Source: RGIG1934 sp045122895 (GTDB taxonomy: Bacteria > Bacillota > Clostridia > Lachnospirales > Lachnospiraceae). From it: a stretch of DNA of 52,244 nt. The stretch lies in the NCBI GenBank assembly GCA_045122895.1, contig JBGVIE010000044.1, forward strand, positions 1 to 52,244. Reading direction: 5' to 3'. Under the pieces are notes generated by a model. The model was not told the DNA's origin. It saw nothing but the letters and a program-made list of their open reading frames with translations, and made no database searches. Position numbers and translations under genes: made by a program. Positions 10,353 to 19,323 of the stretch are shown one piece after another (position 1 is the stretch's first letter; every line of letters starts with the position of its first letter).

Positions 10353-10382
10353 TTGACAACACTACAAGAATTAATATATTAT
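10353..10382 (+). promoter_or_regulatory. Sigma-A-type promoter for comM-dprA-topA
   Basis: A perfect TTGACA -35 (10353-10358) is followed after 18 bases by TATTAT (10377-10382). It lies between the pilin-operon terminator and the comM-like gene, leaving a leader of about 35 bases. No other good promoter is seen before topA, so all three genes are probably transcribed from here. Confidence 0.7.
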
Positions 10383-10424
10383 ATATATACTGAAATATAT
10401 AATTAAGAGAGAAGGAGTATATAT

Positions 10425-11942
10425 TTGTATTGTAAGGTTAAGAGTGGATCTGTGTCAGAAGTGTCAGGGGTTATGACAGACGTTGAGGTTGATGTATCAG
10501 GAGGATTACCATATTTCTCTATGGTTGGATTATTGTCCTCAGAGGTTAAGGAATCAGGAGAGAGGGTCAGAACTGCTATTAGGAATAGCGGATATTTTAT
10601 AAATCCGGCAAGAGTTACAGTTAGTATTATGCCGGCTGATGTCAGGAAGGAGGGAACAGGCTATGACCTTCCTATAGCTGTTGGTCTGCTAATCGCATCC
10701 GGAGCTGTAGAACTTACGAATGAAGAGTATAGTTTTCTTGAGAATACAATTATTATGGGTGAATTAGGACTTGATGGAAGTGTCAACGGGATTAATGGAG
10801 TTTTGCCAATTCTTTTAGAGGGAAAGCGTAATAGATATAAGAATTATATTATTCCGGAAGAGAATCTGGATGAATCTCTTATGATAGAAGGGATTAATAT
10901 ATATATTACCGGTAATATTGATGATACAATTATGATATTAAAGGGAGAAAAAGCTGCTATTAGCTACAGATGTGCCAGTGATGTTTTGGATAAGCAGGAA
11001 GCAGATATTGATATATCGACTATTATAGGTAATGAGGCTGCAAAGAGGGCGCTATTAATTGCAGCATGTGGTAATCACAATGTATTGCTGATGGGAGAAC
11101 CAGGTGCAGGCAAATCTATGTTAGCGAAGAGTATTAGAGGTATTATGCCGCCTTTAACCAGTGAAGAGCAACTGGAGATTGCCACTATACATAGTGTATG
11201 CGGAATGTTTAGCAAGGATATTTTAGATAATATACCATTTAGGGCACCGCATCATACAGTTACATTGCAAGCGTTCACAGGAGGCGGACGTTACCCCAAG
11301 CCGGGAGAGGTAACTCTGGCACATAGAGGGATTCTTTTTATGGACGAGATCCCTGAATTCAGAAGAGAGGTTATAGAATCGCTGAGAGAACCCTTAGAAG
11401 AGAAGATTATTAATGTGGTCAGGAGCAATGGGAATTCTAAATTTCCTGCGGATTTTTTATTCATAGCTGCTATGAACAACTGTAGATGCGGATATTTTCC
11501 AGATAGAAACAGATGCACATGCACAGATTTAGAGGTTGCGAAGTATCAGAGTAGGATAAGTGGACCTGTGATGGAGAGAATTGATTTATGCGTTCAGGTG
11601 GTTAAGGCAAGTATTGAACAGATTAATTCGAACAAGAGAAGACAGACATCCGCAGAATTGCAAGAGACGGTAATGCGTGTCAGAGAGCTTCAGGAAGAGA
11701 GATTTAGTGAGGTGAGTATTAAGGATAATGGTCATATGAACAATGAACATATTGAGAGATTCTGTAACATTACAAAGGGAGCGAAAAATATTCTTGATAA
11801 GGCTTACGATAGTATGAAGTTAAGTCTTAGGACATATTATAAGGTTATAAAGGTAGCGAGGACGATTGCTGATATAGACAGTTCTTCAGGTATAGAGGAG
11901 AGTCACATTATTGAAGCGATTGGCTACAGGATTATCAATTAG
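10425..11942 (+). CDS. comM: YifB/ComM family Mg-chelatase-like AAA+ ATPase
   Basis: The protein has an N-terminal ribosomal-S5-like domain (about 20-140), a Mg-chelatase-type AAA+ module with Walker A GEPGAGKS near residue 223 and the FMDEIPEF Walker B, and a C-terminal chelatase-associated domain (about 400-500). At 505 aa it matches full-length family members. The start is TTG, chosen because it has a GAAGGAG site ten bases upstream and begins with the family's usual MYCKVKSG-like N-terminus. ComM of gamma-proteobacteria is a hexameric helicase promoting branch migration in natural transformation; the role in Firmicutes is less clear. dprA follows after ten bases. Confidence 0.92.
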   Translation: MYCKVKSGSVSEVSGVMTDVEVDVSGGLPYFSMVGLLSSEVKESGERVRTAIRNSGYFINPARVTVSIMPADVRKEGTGYDLPIAVGLLIASGAVELTNEEYSFLENTIIMGELGLDGSVNGINGVLPILLEGKRNRYKNYIIPEENLDESLMIEGINIYITGNIDDTIMILKGEKAAISYRCASDVLDKQEADIDISTIIGNEAAKRALLIAACGNHNVLLMGEPGAGKSMLAKSIRGIMPPLTSEEQLEIATIHSVCGMFSKDILDNIPFRAPHHTVTLQAFTGGGRYPKPGEVTLAHRGILFMDEIPEFRREVIESLREPLEEKIINVVRSNGNSKFPADFLFIAAMNNCRCGYFPDRNRCTCTDLEVAKYQSRISGPVMERIDLCVQVVKASIEQINSNKRRQTSAELQETVMRVRELQEERFSEVSIKDNGHMNNEHIERFCNITKGAKNILDKAYDSMKLSLRTYYKVIKVARTIADIDSSSGIEESHIIEAIGYRIIN

Positions 11943-11952
11943 GGGGGATTTG

Positions 11953-13062
11953 ATGGAGGTAGAATTAAGAGAGAATGACAGATATTTATTAGGTTTATCA
12001 TTGTTACAAGATATAGGAAGAAAGAAGTTAGACGCTGCCATTAAAGTTCTTGGCTCCCCCAGGAATCTGTTTAACAGCAGTGATAAGACACTTAGTGAAC
12101 TGAATATATTTGAAGATGAGGATATACAGCGTTTTTGCAGATTTAGATTAGAATATTCCTTTGAAAGAGAGACCTTGAAGTTAAGTGAAGCAGGATGTAC
12201 ATACATATCGAGGGAGAGTGAGTTATTTCCGGAGCGACTAAAGTATGTAAATAATAGCCCATATGGGATTTTTATAAAAGGAGATGTTGCTTATAGAGAG
12301 GATATTCCTTCAGTAGCTATAGTTGGCGCGAGAAGCTGTTCATCATATGGTGGTCAGATTGCAAGAAAGATTGCCAGCGAGTTGTCTGCCGCAGGGGTTC
12401 AGATAATAAGCGGGCTTGCTACAGGGATTGATTCATTTAGTCATCAGGGGGCGTTAGATGGAGATGGTACTACGTTTGCTGTACTTGGCAATGGAGTTGA
12501 TATATGTTATCCAAGCGGGAATCTAAGATTATACGATAATATACAGTTACATGGTGCAGTTATTTCTGAATATCCACTTGGAATGAGAGCAAGGCAATGG
12601 TGTTTTCCGATGCGGAATAGAATAATCAGCGGACTTTCAGATATTGTCATTATTGTGGAAGCAAGAGAAAAGAGCGGTTCCTTAATAACTGCTGAATATG
12701 CTTTGGAGCAGGGAAAAGACATATTTGCAGTGCCAGGGAGATTGGGAGATAAGTTATCAGAAGGGTGTAATCATCTTATAAAGGCAGGTGCAGGTATATA
12801 TTTGGATACTGAAGATATTATATTTGAGCTGGAACAAAAGTATGGAGAGATTCTTAAATTTTCTAAAAAAAATAAATATGCACTTGAAAAAGATTTGGAA
12901 GTGGTGTATAGTTGTCTCGATTTACTACCAAAAAATATTCACACTATTATAGAAGAAACTGGAGAAACTTATGAATATATTTTTGACAAGTTAGTAAATC
13001 TTGAGATGTTAAATCTAGTGGTAGAACCTGTTAGAGGTTACTATGTTAAGAATATAAATTAA
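11953..13062 (+). CDS. dprA: DNA processing protein DprA (Smf)
   Basis: DprA binds incoming single-stranded DNA and loads RecA during transformation. The Rossmann-like core is clear: IVGARSCSSYG, SGLATGIDSFSHQGAL, VLGNGVDICYP, ISEYPLG, then FPMRNRIISGLSD and SGSLITAEYALEQGKDIFAVPG. A winged-helix-like C-terminus follows (about 300-365). The ATG at 11953 is preferred over an in-frame upstream start because AGGGGGG lies just ahead of it and the upstream start would overlap comM. The 369-aa length is normal. It sits between comM-like and topA; dprA-topA adjacency is common in Firmicutes. Confidence 0.95.
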   Translation: MEVELRENDRYLLGLSLLQDIGRKKLDAAIKVLGSPRNLFNSSDKTLSELNIFEDEDIQRFCRFRLEYSFERETLKLSEAGCTYISRESELFPERLKYVNNSPYGIFIKGDVAYREDIPSVAIVGARSCSSYGGQIARKIASELSAAGVQIISGLATGIDSFSHQGALDGDGTTFAVLGNGVDICYPSGNLRLYDNIQLHGAVISEYPLGMRARQWCFPMRNRIISGLSDIVIIVEAREKSGSLITAEYALEQGKDIFAVPGRLGDKLSEGCNHLIKAGAGIYLDTEDIIFELEQKYGEILKFSKKNKYALEKDLEVVYSCLDLLPKNIHTIIEETGETYEYIFDKLVNLEMLNLVVEPVRGYYVKNIN

Positions 13063-13106
13063 CAAGGGATAGTTATAATTTTAGAAAAATAAGGAAGGTA
13101 TATATT

Positions 13107-15182
13107 ATGGCAAATTATCTTGTGATAGTGGAATCACCTGCAAAAGTTAAGACAATCAAGAAATTTTTAGGAAGCAATTATACCGTAGTTGCATCCAATG
13201 GACATGTTAGGGATTTACCTAAGAGTACAATGGGAATTGACATTGAGAATGATTATGAGCCTAAATATATTACTATTAGAGGTAAGGGAGAAAAACTTGC
13301 AGAACTTAAGAAGGAAGCAAAAAAAGCAGATAAGATATATCTTGCAACCGACCCGGACCGTGAGGGAGAAGCGATTTCATGGCATCTTGTTAACGCATTA
13401 AAGGTTGATCCAAAGAAGATGAAGAGAATAACATTTAATGAGATAACAAAGAATGCTGTAAAGGCATCTCTAAAGAACCCAAGAGAGATAGATATGAATC
13501 TTGTGGACTCACAGCAGACAAGAAGAATTCTTGACAGAATGGTTGGATACAGCATAAGTCCTGTACTTTGGGCAAAGGTTAAGAGAGGTCTGAGTGCAGG
13601 AAGAGTTCAGTCTGTAGCACTTAGAATGATTTGTGACAGAGAAGAAGAGATTAACGCATTTATACCGGATGAATATTGGAATTTGAATGCTTTATTTGAT
13701 ATGCCTGGACAGAAGAAGCCATTAGTTGCAAAATTCTATGGTAATACCTCTGAGAAAATTGCTATAACTTATGAAGAGCAGGCTAACAGGATTATGTCTG
13801 ATTTGAAGAAGGCAAAGTACGAAGTCAGCGATGTAAAGCATGGAGAGAGAACAAAGAAGAGTCCGCTTCCTTTTACAACCAGTACACTGCAGCAGGAAGC
13901 GTCAAAATCACTGAATTTCGCTACACAGAAGACTATGAGACTTGCACAGCAGTTATATGAAGGTGTAGATATCAAAGGAAGGGGAACAATTGGTTTGATT
14001 ACATACTTGAGAACTGATTCTACACGTATTTCTGATGAAGCTAAAGTGATGGCGGAAGAATTCATTTCAGAGAACTATGGCAAAGAATATTTGATTGATG
14101 AGGACAAAAAGACAAAAAAAGAAGGAAAGATACAGGATGCTCATGAAGCTATAAGACCGACAGATATCTCAATCACACCGGCACAGGTCAAAGACCAGCT
14201 GCCAAGAGATTTGTTTAGATTATATCAGCTTATTTGGAAGAGATTTACTGCCAGCAGAATGAGTAATGCCAAATACGACACTATATCGGTAAAGATAAAA
14301 GGTGGAGCTTATTTATTTACTGCAGCTGCATCAAAAATCGCATTTGACGGTTTTATGTCTGTATATATCAGTGAGGACGATAAAGAAGAAGCAGGGAATA
14401 TGGTACTTAATAAGCTTGAAAAAGGTACAGAACTTAAGTTTTCAGAGTTTGACTGTACACAGCATTTTACACAGCCACCGGCACACTTTACTGAAGCAGC
14501 ACTTGTTAAAGCAATGGAAGAACAGGGAATAGGCAGACCCAGTACGTATGCCCCTACAATTACAACAATTATCGCCAGAAGATATGTTGCAAAAGAGAAC
14601 AAGAATCTATATGTGACTGAATTAGGCGAAGCGGTAAATGATATAATGAAGAGTTCGTTTGGCGTTATAGTTGACTCAAGTTTTACTGCAAACCTGGAAT
14701 CATTGCTTGATAAGGTAGAAGAAGGTGTTGTGCCATGGAAAACAGTTGTAAGAAACTTTTATCCTGATCTTGAGATTGCTGTAAAACAGGCAGAAGAGGA
14801 GATTGAGAAAATCGAGATAAGAGATGAAGAAACAGACGTTGACTGCGACTTGTGTGGAAGAAAAATGGTAATCAAATACGGACCACATGGTAAGTTCTTA
14901 GCCTGCCCGGGCTTTCCGGAATGTAGGAACACAAAGCCATATTTTGAAAAAATAGGAGTGGAGTGTCCAAAGTGTGGCAAGGATGTTGTTATTAAGAAGA
15001 CTAAAAAAGGACGCAAGTATTATGGATGTGAGAACAATCCAGAATGTGATTTTATGTCATGGCAGATTCCACTTAAAGATAAGTGCCCGGAATGTGGTCA
15101 ATATATGGTTAGAAAAGGAAATAAAGCCGTATGTTCAGATGAACAATGCGGATATGTCGCGGAAATTAAGCCCAATAGCTAA
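13107..15182 (+). CDS. topA: DNA topoisomerase I (type IA)
   Basis: This enzyme relaxes negative supercoils through a 5'-phosphotyrosine intermediate. The TOPRIM domain begins at the N-terminus (VIVESPAKVKTIKKFLG) and carries the DPDREGEAISWH metal-binding motif. The catalytic Tyr is about residue 300, in ITYLRTDSTR. The C-terminus has three four-cysteine zinc-ribbon units (about 577-605, 616-645 and 655-680). The 691-aa length is typical of Firmicute TopA. An AAGGAAGG site precedes the ATG, and the 44-base gap to dprA holds no evident promoter. Confidence 0.97.
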   Translation: MANYLVIVESPAKVKTIKKFLGSNYTVVASNGHVRDLPKSTMGIDIENDYEPKYITIRGKGEKLAELKKEAKKADKIYLATDPDREGEAISWHLVNALKVDPKKMKRITFNEITKNAVKASLKNPREIDMNLVDSQQTRRILDRMVGYSISPVLWAKVKRGLSAGRVQSVALRMICDREEEINAFIPDEYWNLNALFDMPGQKKPLVAKFYGNTSEKIAITYEEQANRIMSDLKKAKYEVSDVKHGERTKKSPLPFTTSTLQQEASKSLNFATQKTMRLAQQLYEGVDIKGRGTIGLITYLRTDSTRISDEAKVMAEEFISENYGKEYLIDEDKKTKKEGKIQDAHEAIRPTDISITPAQVKDQLPRDLFRLYQLIWKRFTASRMSNAKYDTISVKIKGGAYLFTAAASKIAFDGFMSVYISEDDKEEAGNMVLNKLEKGTELKFSEFDCTQHFTQPPAHFTEAALVKAMEEQGIGRPSTYAPTITTIIARRYVAKENKNLYVTELGEAVNDIMKSSFGVIVDSSFTANLESLLDKVEEGVVPWKTVVRNFYPDLEIAVKQAEEEIEKIEIRDEETDVDCDLCGRKMVIKYGPHGKFLACPGFPECRNTKPYFEKIGVECPKCGKDVVIKKTKKGRKYYGCENNPECDFMSWQIPLKDKCPECGQYMVRKGNKAVCSDEQCGYVAEIKPNS

Positions 15183-15257
15183 CAATTTAATATATTGAAT
15201 ACTCGCTTATTTATGCGAAATATATTGTTAAAAAACTGTTAATATACCATAAAGTTG

Positions 15258-15286
15258 TTGAAAAAAATGTCGATATATATTAAAAT
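15258..15286 (+). promoter_or_regulatory. Sigma-A-like promoter of the flagellar/chemotaxis operon
   Basis: TTGAAA (15258-15263) and TAAAAT (15281-15286) are separated by 17 bases. Start of transcription would be near 15293, giving a leader of about 100 bases before flgB. The stretch from the topA stop to 15257 contains only an AT-rich imperfect inverted repeat (about 15181-15230) that could weakly terminate topA transcription. Confidence 0.65.
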
Positions 15287-15298
15287 AAATTACGTGGG

Positions 15299-15376
15299 CA
15301 AAACGGATTTGATACTGTCTTCAATAATGCAAACGGATTTGCATCTATGGGGGCAGTTTTTCTGTTTATCAAAGGA
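15299..15376 (+). promoter_or_regulatory. Structured leader upstream of flgB with ANGGA hairpin loops (candidate CsrA target or attenuator)
   Basis: Hairpin 1 pairs 15299-15302 with 15308-15311 around an ACGGA loop. Hairpin 2 pairs 15327-15333 with 15338-15344 around a CGGA loop whose closing pair completes ACGGAT. An outer stem, 15314-15322 with 15349-15357, encloses hairpin 2 and is followed by a short T-run (15357-15361). A third ANGGA (AAGGA, 15372-15376) lies by the flgB ribosome-binding region. GGA presented in hairpin loops near the Shine-Dalgarno is the known signature of CsrA binding; the T-run could instead make the outer stem an attenuator. Neither role is demonstrated by sequence. 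Confidence 0.5.
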
Positions 15377-15390
15377 AGAGAGGTTTTTGT

Positions 15391-15786
15391 ATGGTTAATT
15401 CGAACATATACAATTACATAAATGTGCTTGATAAGGCAGCAGATGCAGGAGCGCTCAGAAATCAGGTAATATCAGAGAATATTGCTAATGCACAGACTCC
15501 GGGATATAAGAGAAAGGATGTCGCTTTTGAGGCATATCTTCAGGAAGAGCTTGCAGGAGCAGAATCAAACACATTAGCAGATATGGTTGCAGATGTAGAA
15601 CTTGGTCATTTACAGTCGACATCGTATACAGATATGTCTGATTTATCATATCGATTGGACGGAAATAACGTCGATATAGACACAGAGAATGTGGAACTTG
15701 CATCTAACCAGATTAAGTATAATGCGGTTTTAGACAGTATTTCACATCAGTTTTCTATGATTAAGACAGCACTTACAACAAGCTGA
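15391..15786 (+). CDS. flgB: Flagellar basal-body rod protein FlgB
   Basis: FlgB is a proximal rod subunit exported by the flagellar type III system. The N-terminal heptad region contains the rod/hook family motif NIANAQTPGYKR (residues ~31-42), and the 131-aa length matches FlgB. The C-terminus shows the expected helical region (VELASNQIKYNAVLDSIS). It is the first gene of the motility operon, placed after a promoter and structured leader; flgC follows 33 bases downstream, the usual flgB-flgC-fliE order. Confidence 0.96.
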   Translation: MVNSNIYNYINVLDKAADAGALRNQVISENIANAQTPGYKRKDVAFEAYLQEELAGAESNTLADMVADVELGHLQSTSYTDMSDLSYRLDGNNVDIDTENVELASNQIKYNAVLDSISHQFSMIKTALTTS

Positions 15787-15819
15787 TATAGATTTGTGTA
15801 GACAGGAAGGGATGAGCTA

Positions 15820-16257
15820 ATGGGATTATTTACATCATTTGATATAAGTGCATCAGGTATGACTGCACAGAGGCTTAGATCTGATACTATAGCATCAAAT
15901 ATAGCCAATGTTAATACTACTAATACCGGAGATGGTAAGCCATATGTGAGAAAAACAGTTGTATTTACGGAAAAGGGCGCGAAGACATTTAGTGATACAT
16001 TACTTACAGCGCAGGGATATGTTGGCTCTGGTGTTAAGGTGTCAGCAATTGTTAAGGACAATGAGACACCACTGGTAAAGAAGTATGACCCATCACATCC
16101 TGATGCAGATGAGAATGGATATGTATCATATCCAAACGTTAACGTTGTTACAGAGATGACGAATATGATTGATGCATCGAGGGCATATGAGGCTAATGTT
16201 ACCGCATTTGGTGCAAGTAAATCAATGGCATTAAAGGGATTAGAAATAGGCAAGTAA
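15820..16257 (+). CDS. flgC: Flagellar basal-body rod protein FlgC
   Basis: This proximal rod subunit has the family N-terminus FDISASGMTAQRLRSD, the SNIANVNTT motif and the C-terminal MTNMIDASRAYEANVTAF signature shared by rod and hook proteins. Length is 145 aa, as usual. A GGAAGGGATG site precedes the ATG. Exported through the flagellar gate, it stacks with FlgB on FliE and the MS-ring. Confidence 0.97.
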   Translation: MGLFTSFDISASGMTAQRLRSDTIASNIANVNTTNTGDGKPYVRKTVVFTEKGAKTFSDTLLTAQGYVGSGVKVSAIVKDNETPLVKKYDPSHPDADENGYVSYPNVNVVTEMTNMIDASRAYEANVTAFGASKSMALKGLEIGK

Positions 16258-16283
16258 TAAATACTTAGAATGAGAGGAAAGAC

Positions 16284-16631
16284 ATGACGGATATAGCAGC
16301 ATCAATAAGTAAATATGCAGGTCAATATGCCGATAAGGCATTAAATGCCGCAGGAGTACAAGGGGCGAGTTCCGATACAAAGGCAATGGAAACAGAAAGT
16401 GCAAAAGCTTTTTCATCAGTGCTTGATTCGGCAGTTCAGATGTTAGAAGAGACAAATACATTATCAAATAACGCAGACACTGCACAGATGAATTTTGCTA
16501 TGGGCTATTCGGAAAATACCCATGATTTAGCGATAGCGATGCAAAAGGCACAGTTGTCACTACAGTATACTGTAGCTGTTAAGAATCAGTTGATATCTGC
16601 ATATAAGGAGATAATGAATATCCAAATATAA
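16284..16631 (+). CDS. fliE: Flagellar hook-basal body complex protein FliE
   Basis: FliE links the MS-ring and rod. The conserved C-terminal half is clear (HDLAIAMQKAQLSLQYTVAV, then KNQLISAYKEIMNIQI), matching the family's AMQKA and KLVxAYxEIMxMQ patterns. The 115-aa length is slightly longer than average because of a variable N-terminus. A GAGAGGAAAG site precedes the ATG. The gene lies between flgC and fliF as in other Firmicutes. Confidence 0.96.
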   Translation: MTDIAASISKYAGQYADKALNAAGVQGASSDTKAMETESAKAFSSVLDSAVQMLEETNTLSNNADTAQMNFAMGYSENTHDLAIAMQKAQLSLQYTVAVKNQLISAYKEIMNIQI

Positions 16632-16653
16632 TCGTATATAGGGAGTAGAGTTC

Positions 16654-18270
16654 ATGGATGAACAGGTAAAAAAAGCACAGGAAAAAGTTATAGAGCTTTG
16701 GAATAAATACAATAAAAAACAAAAGACGATAATATTCAGTGTGGTAGGTGTACTGCTGATAGCGTTTGCTATTTTGTATTTGACACTTAACAAGACTACA
16801 TATGTGACATTGGTTCAGTGTGAATCAGCTGACACGGCAGCGTCTGTGAGATCTTGTCTTGAAGGGGCAGGAATAGCATACAAGATTTCAGATACATGGG
16901 TGGTATCAGTTGATAAGAAAGACAAGATTGAAGCTGAAATGGCTATTTCCACAGAGGGTGTTATGGCAAAGGGATATTCTTTATCAGACGCACTTGATGG
17001 TGGATTTGATCAGACAGAGGCGGATAAAGAGAAAAAATACAAGGCTTATTTAGAAGATAAGATTAGAATATCATTAGAAAGTCTTGATTATGTTAAATCA
17101 GCAGCAGTATGGCTGAAGATTCCATCAAGTAAGCTTAGCGTACTTAAATCTGACGAAGAATCTTCGGCAAGTATTACACTTAAACTTAAGAACAGCATAT
17201 CATCAGATGTGGCAGCAAACCTTGCACAGTGGGTTGCGACAGGTCTTGGTAACGATACCACAGGCTCGATTACAATTATTGATACTCAGGGAAATTGTCT
17301 GTTCAGAGGAACAGAATACAATGATACTGACAGTTATGTTGGTGGTGGCAATAAGAATGAGATGCGAAAAGTAGCTATGGATACTGTAATCACTAATATC
17401 AAGAAGCTTTTTGATGCGGCTGAATTATATCAGACCGTTGAAGTGTCACCTTTTCTTGATATGAACTTTGATGTTGATGTGACAGAGAGCACACAATATC
17501 AGGTGGGTGAGGGAAGAGAACAAGGCCCTTATCAGACATCATATGAAGTTAATTCAACCGGTCAGAACGGCGCAGGTGGAATTCCCGGAACAGATTCCAA
17601 TGATGAGGATGTTACATACGAAATCAGCACAGGCGAAGGCTCAAGCAGTACATATACACTCAAGAAGTATACATACGCTGTTGATACAATCAAAGAGACA
17701 AAGACACAGGAAATCGGAAAAATTGACTACAAAAGTTCAAGCGTAGCGATAGCGGCCAGCACAATTGTGGTATACGAAGAAGAAAAAGTAAAAGAACTTG
17801 GATTGTTAGAGGATCTTAGCTGGGAAGAGTACAAAGCACAGAATGCAGCTAATGTTGATGTGACACCAACAGATGAGAATTTAGACAAAATCATTGGATT
17901 GATTGCAGATGCAACAGGTTTTGATGAGGAAAATATTACATTTGTAGCTTATGAAATTCCACAGTTTGTGGACGCGGCAACTACTCCTTCAAATGTAATG
18001 GATTATGTCCCATATGTGTTTGCAATTGTGATTTTGGCAATGTTAGCATTTGTTGTATATAAGAGTACAAGACCTGTAGAAATAATTGAACAGGAACCGG
18101 AGCTGTCTGTAGAGCAGTTATTAGCTTCAACAACATCAGAACAGCCGGTTGAAGATATTGATTTGAACGAGAAGTCAGAGACAAGAAAAGCTATAGAGAA
18201 ATTCGTGGAAGAAAGTCCGGAAGCAGTTGCGTTATTGCTTCGTAACTGGCTAGAGGATGATTGGGATTAG
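16654..18270 (+). CDS. fliF: Flagellar MS-ring protein FliF
   Basis: FliF forms the membrane ring on which the flagellum is built. It has an N-terminal membrane helix (about 24-45), a large periplasm-facing ring region with the VKSAAVWLKIPSS segment, and a second membrane helix (about 450-470). The acidic C-terminal tail (SETRKAIEKFVEESPEAVA, ending in RNWLEDDWD) is the FliG-binding region. The 538-aa length is normal. Its stop is 15 bases before fliG, which encodes the partner. Confidence 0.97.
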   Translation: MDEQVKKAQEKVIELWNKYNKKQKTIIFSVVGVLLIAFAILYLTLNKTTYVTLVQCESADTAASVRSCLEGAGIAYKISDTWVVSVDKKDKIEAEMAISTEGVMAKGYSLSDALDGGFDQTEADKEKKYKAYLEDKIRISLESLDYVKSAAVWLKIPSSKLSVLKSDEESSASITLKLKNSISSDVAANLAQWVATGLGNDTTGSITIIDTQGNCLFRGTEYNDTDSYVGGGNKNEMRKVAMDTVITNIKKLFDAAELYQTVEVSPFLDMNFDVDVTESTQYQVGEGREQGPYQTSYEVNSTGQNGAGGIPGTDSNDEDVTYEISTGEGSSSTYTLKKYTYAVDTIKETKTQEIGKIDYKSSSVAIAASTIVVYEEEKVKELGLLEDLSWEEYKAQNAANVDVTPTDENLDKIIGLIADATGFDEENITFVAYEIPQFVDAATTPSNVMDYVPYVFAIVILAMLAFVVYKSTRPVEIIEQEPELSVEQLLASTTSEQPVEDIDLNEKSETRKAIEKFVEESPEAVALLLRNWLEDDWD

Positions 18271-18285
18271 AAAAGAGGGTTAAAG

Positions 18286-19323
18286 ATGGCTAAAAATTAT
18301 GGACAGGCATCATCAGGTAACTCTGGAGGAATATCAGGAATCCAGAAGGCGGCAGTACTGTTAATTTCACTTGGACCTGAAATGTCAGCAAAAATATTTA
18401 AGCATCTAAAAGAAGATGAAATAGAAGATCTTACTTTGGAAATAGCGAACACAAGGAGTGTATCGCCACAGACAAAGGATGAAGTTTTAAATGAATTCTA
18501 TGAAATATGTCTTGCACAGCAGTATATTGCTGAAGGTGGTATCGGATATGCAAAAGAACTTCTTGAAAAAGCTCTTGGTGTTGATAAGGCACAGGATGTT
18601 ATAGGGAGGCTTACTGCATCGCTGCAGGTTCGACCGTTTGAATTTGTACGAAAAACAGATGCATCGCAGTTACTTAACTTTATTCAGGACGAGCATCCTC
18701 AGACAATAGCGCTTATTTTGTCATACCTGCCATCAGCACAGGCATCACAGATTATTGCATCATTGCCACTTGATAAGCAGGCTGATGTAGCAAAGCGTAT
18801 TGCTCAGATGGATAGAACATCACCAGATGTAATCAAAGAAGTTGAAAAGATACTTGAGAGAAAGCTTGCTTCACTTGTTAATCAGGATTACACAATTGTC
18901 GGTGGTGTTGATGCTATCGTTGAAATTCTTAACTTTGTTGACAGAGGTACAGAGAAACATATTATGGAAAATCTCGAAATCGAAGAACCGGAACTTGCAG
19001 AAGAAATCAAGAGAAAGATGTTCGTATTCGAAGATATTCTTTCGCTTGATGATAAGACTATCCAGAGAGTTCTTCGTGATGTTGATAATAATGATCTCGG
19101 AGTTGCTCTTAAAGCAGCGGCAGAAGAAGTTCAGAATGTTATCTTTAACAACCTTTCAAGTCGTCTTGCAACTATGATTAAAGAAGATATGGACTTCATG
19201 GGTCCTGTACGTATGAAGGATGTTGAAGAAGCACAGCAGAAGATTGTTAATATTATTAGAAAGTTAGAAGACTCTGGAGAGATAATTGTTGCCAGAGGTG
19301 GAGGTGACGAGATAGTTGTCTAA
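18286..19323 (+). CDS. fliG: Flagellar motor switch protein FliG
   Basis: FliG couples stator torque to the C-ring. Visible signatures are the N-terminal GIQKAAVLLISLGPEMSAKIFKHL segment, the middle-domain EHPQTIALILSYL motif (about residue 130) and the C-terminal torque helix FVFEDILSLDDKTIQRVLRDVD with its alternating charges. The 345-aa length is typical. The first ~15 residues are a Gly/Ser-rich extension. The stop overlaps the TTG start of fliH by eight bases, suggesting coupled translation. Confidence 0.97.
   Translation: MAKNYGQASSGNSGGISGIQKAAVLLISLGPEMSAKIFKHLKEDEIEDLTLEIANTRSVSPQTKDEVLNEFYEICLAQQYIAEGGIGYAKELLEKALGVDKAQDVIGRLTASLQVRPFEFVRKTDASQLLNFIQDEHPQTIALILSYLPSAQASQIIASLPLDKQADVAKRIAQMDRTSPDVIKEVEKILERKLASLVNQDYTIVGGVDAIVEILNFVDRGTEKHIMENLEIEEPELAEEIKRKMFVFEDILSLDDKTIQRVLRDVDNNDLGVALKAAAEEVQNVIFNNLSSRLATMIKEDMDFMGPVRMKDVEEAQQKIVNIIRKLEDSGEIIVARGGGDEIVV

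Noticed and set aside
15290..15390. c-di-GMP-I (GEMM) riboswitch in the flgB leader
   Set aside because: GGCAAA-like bases are present, but the GACGCAAAGCC core and the tetraloop-receptor hairpins of the class are missing.
15747..16253. 168-codon minus-strand frame opposite flgC
   Set aside because: flgC is unmistakable on the + strand, and the antisense frame resembles no protein family.
16560..16575. 16-base perfect palindrome in fliE
   Set aside because: It is short, inside conserved fliE codons, and of a length that can arise by chance in a 52-kb AT-rich window.
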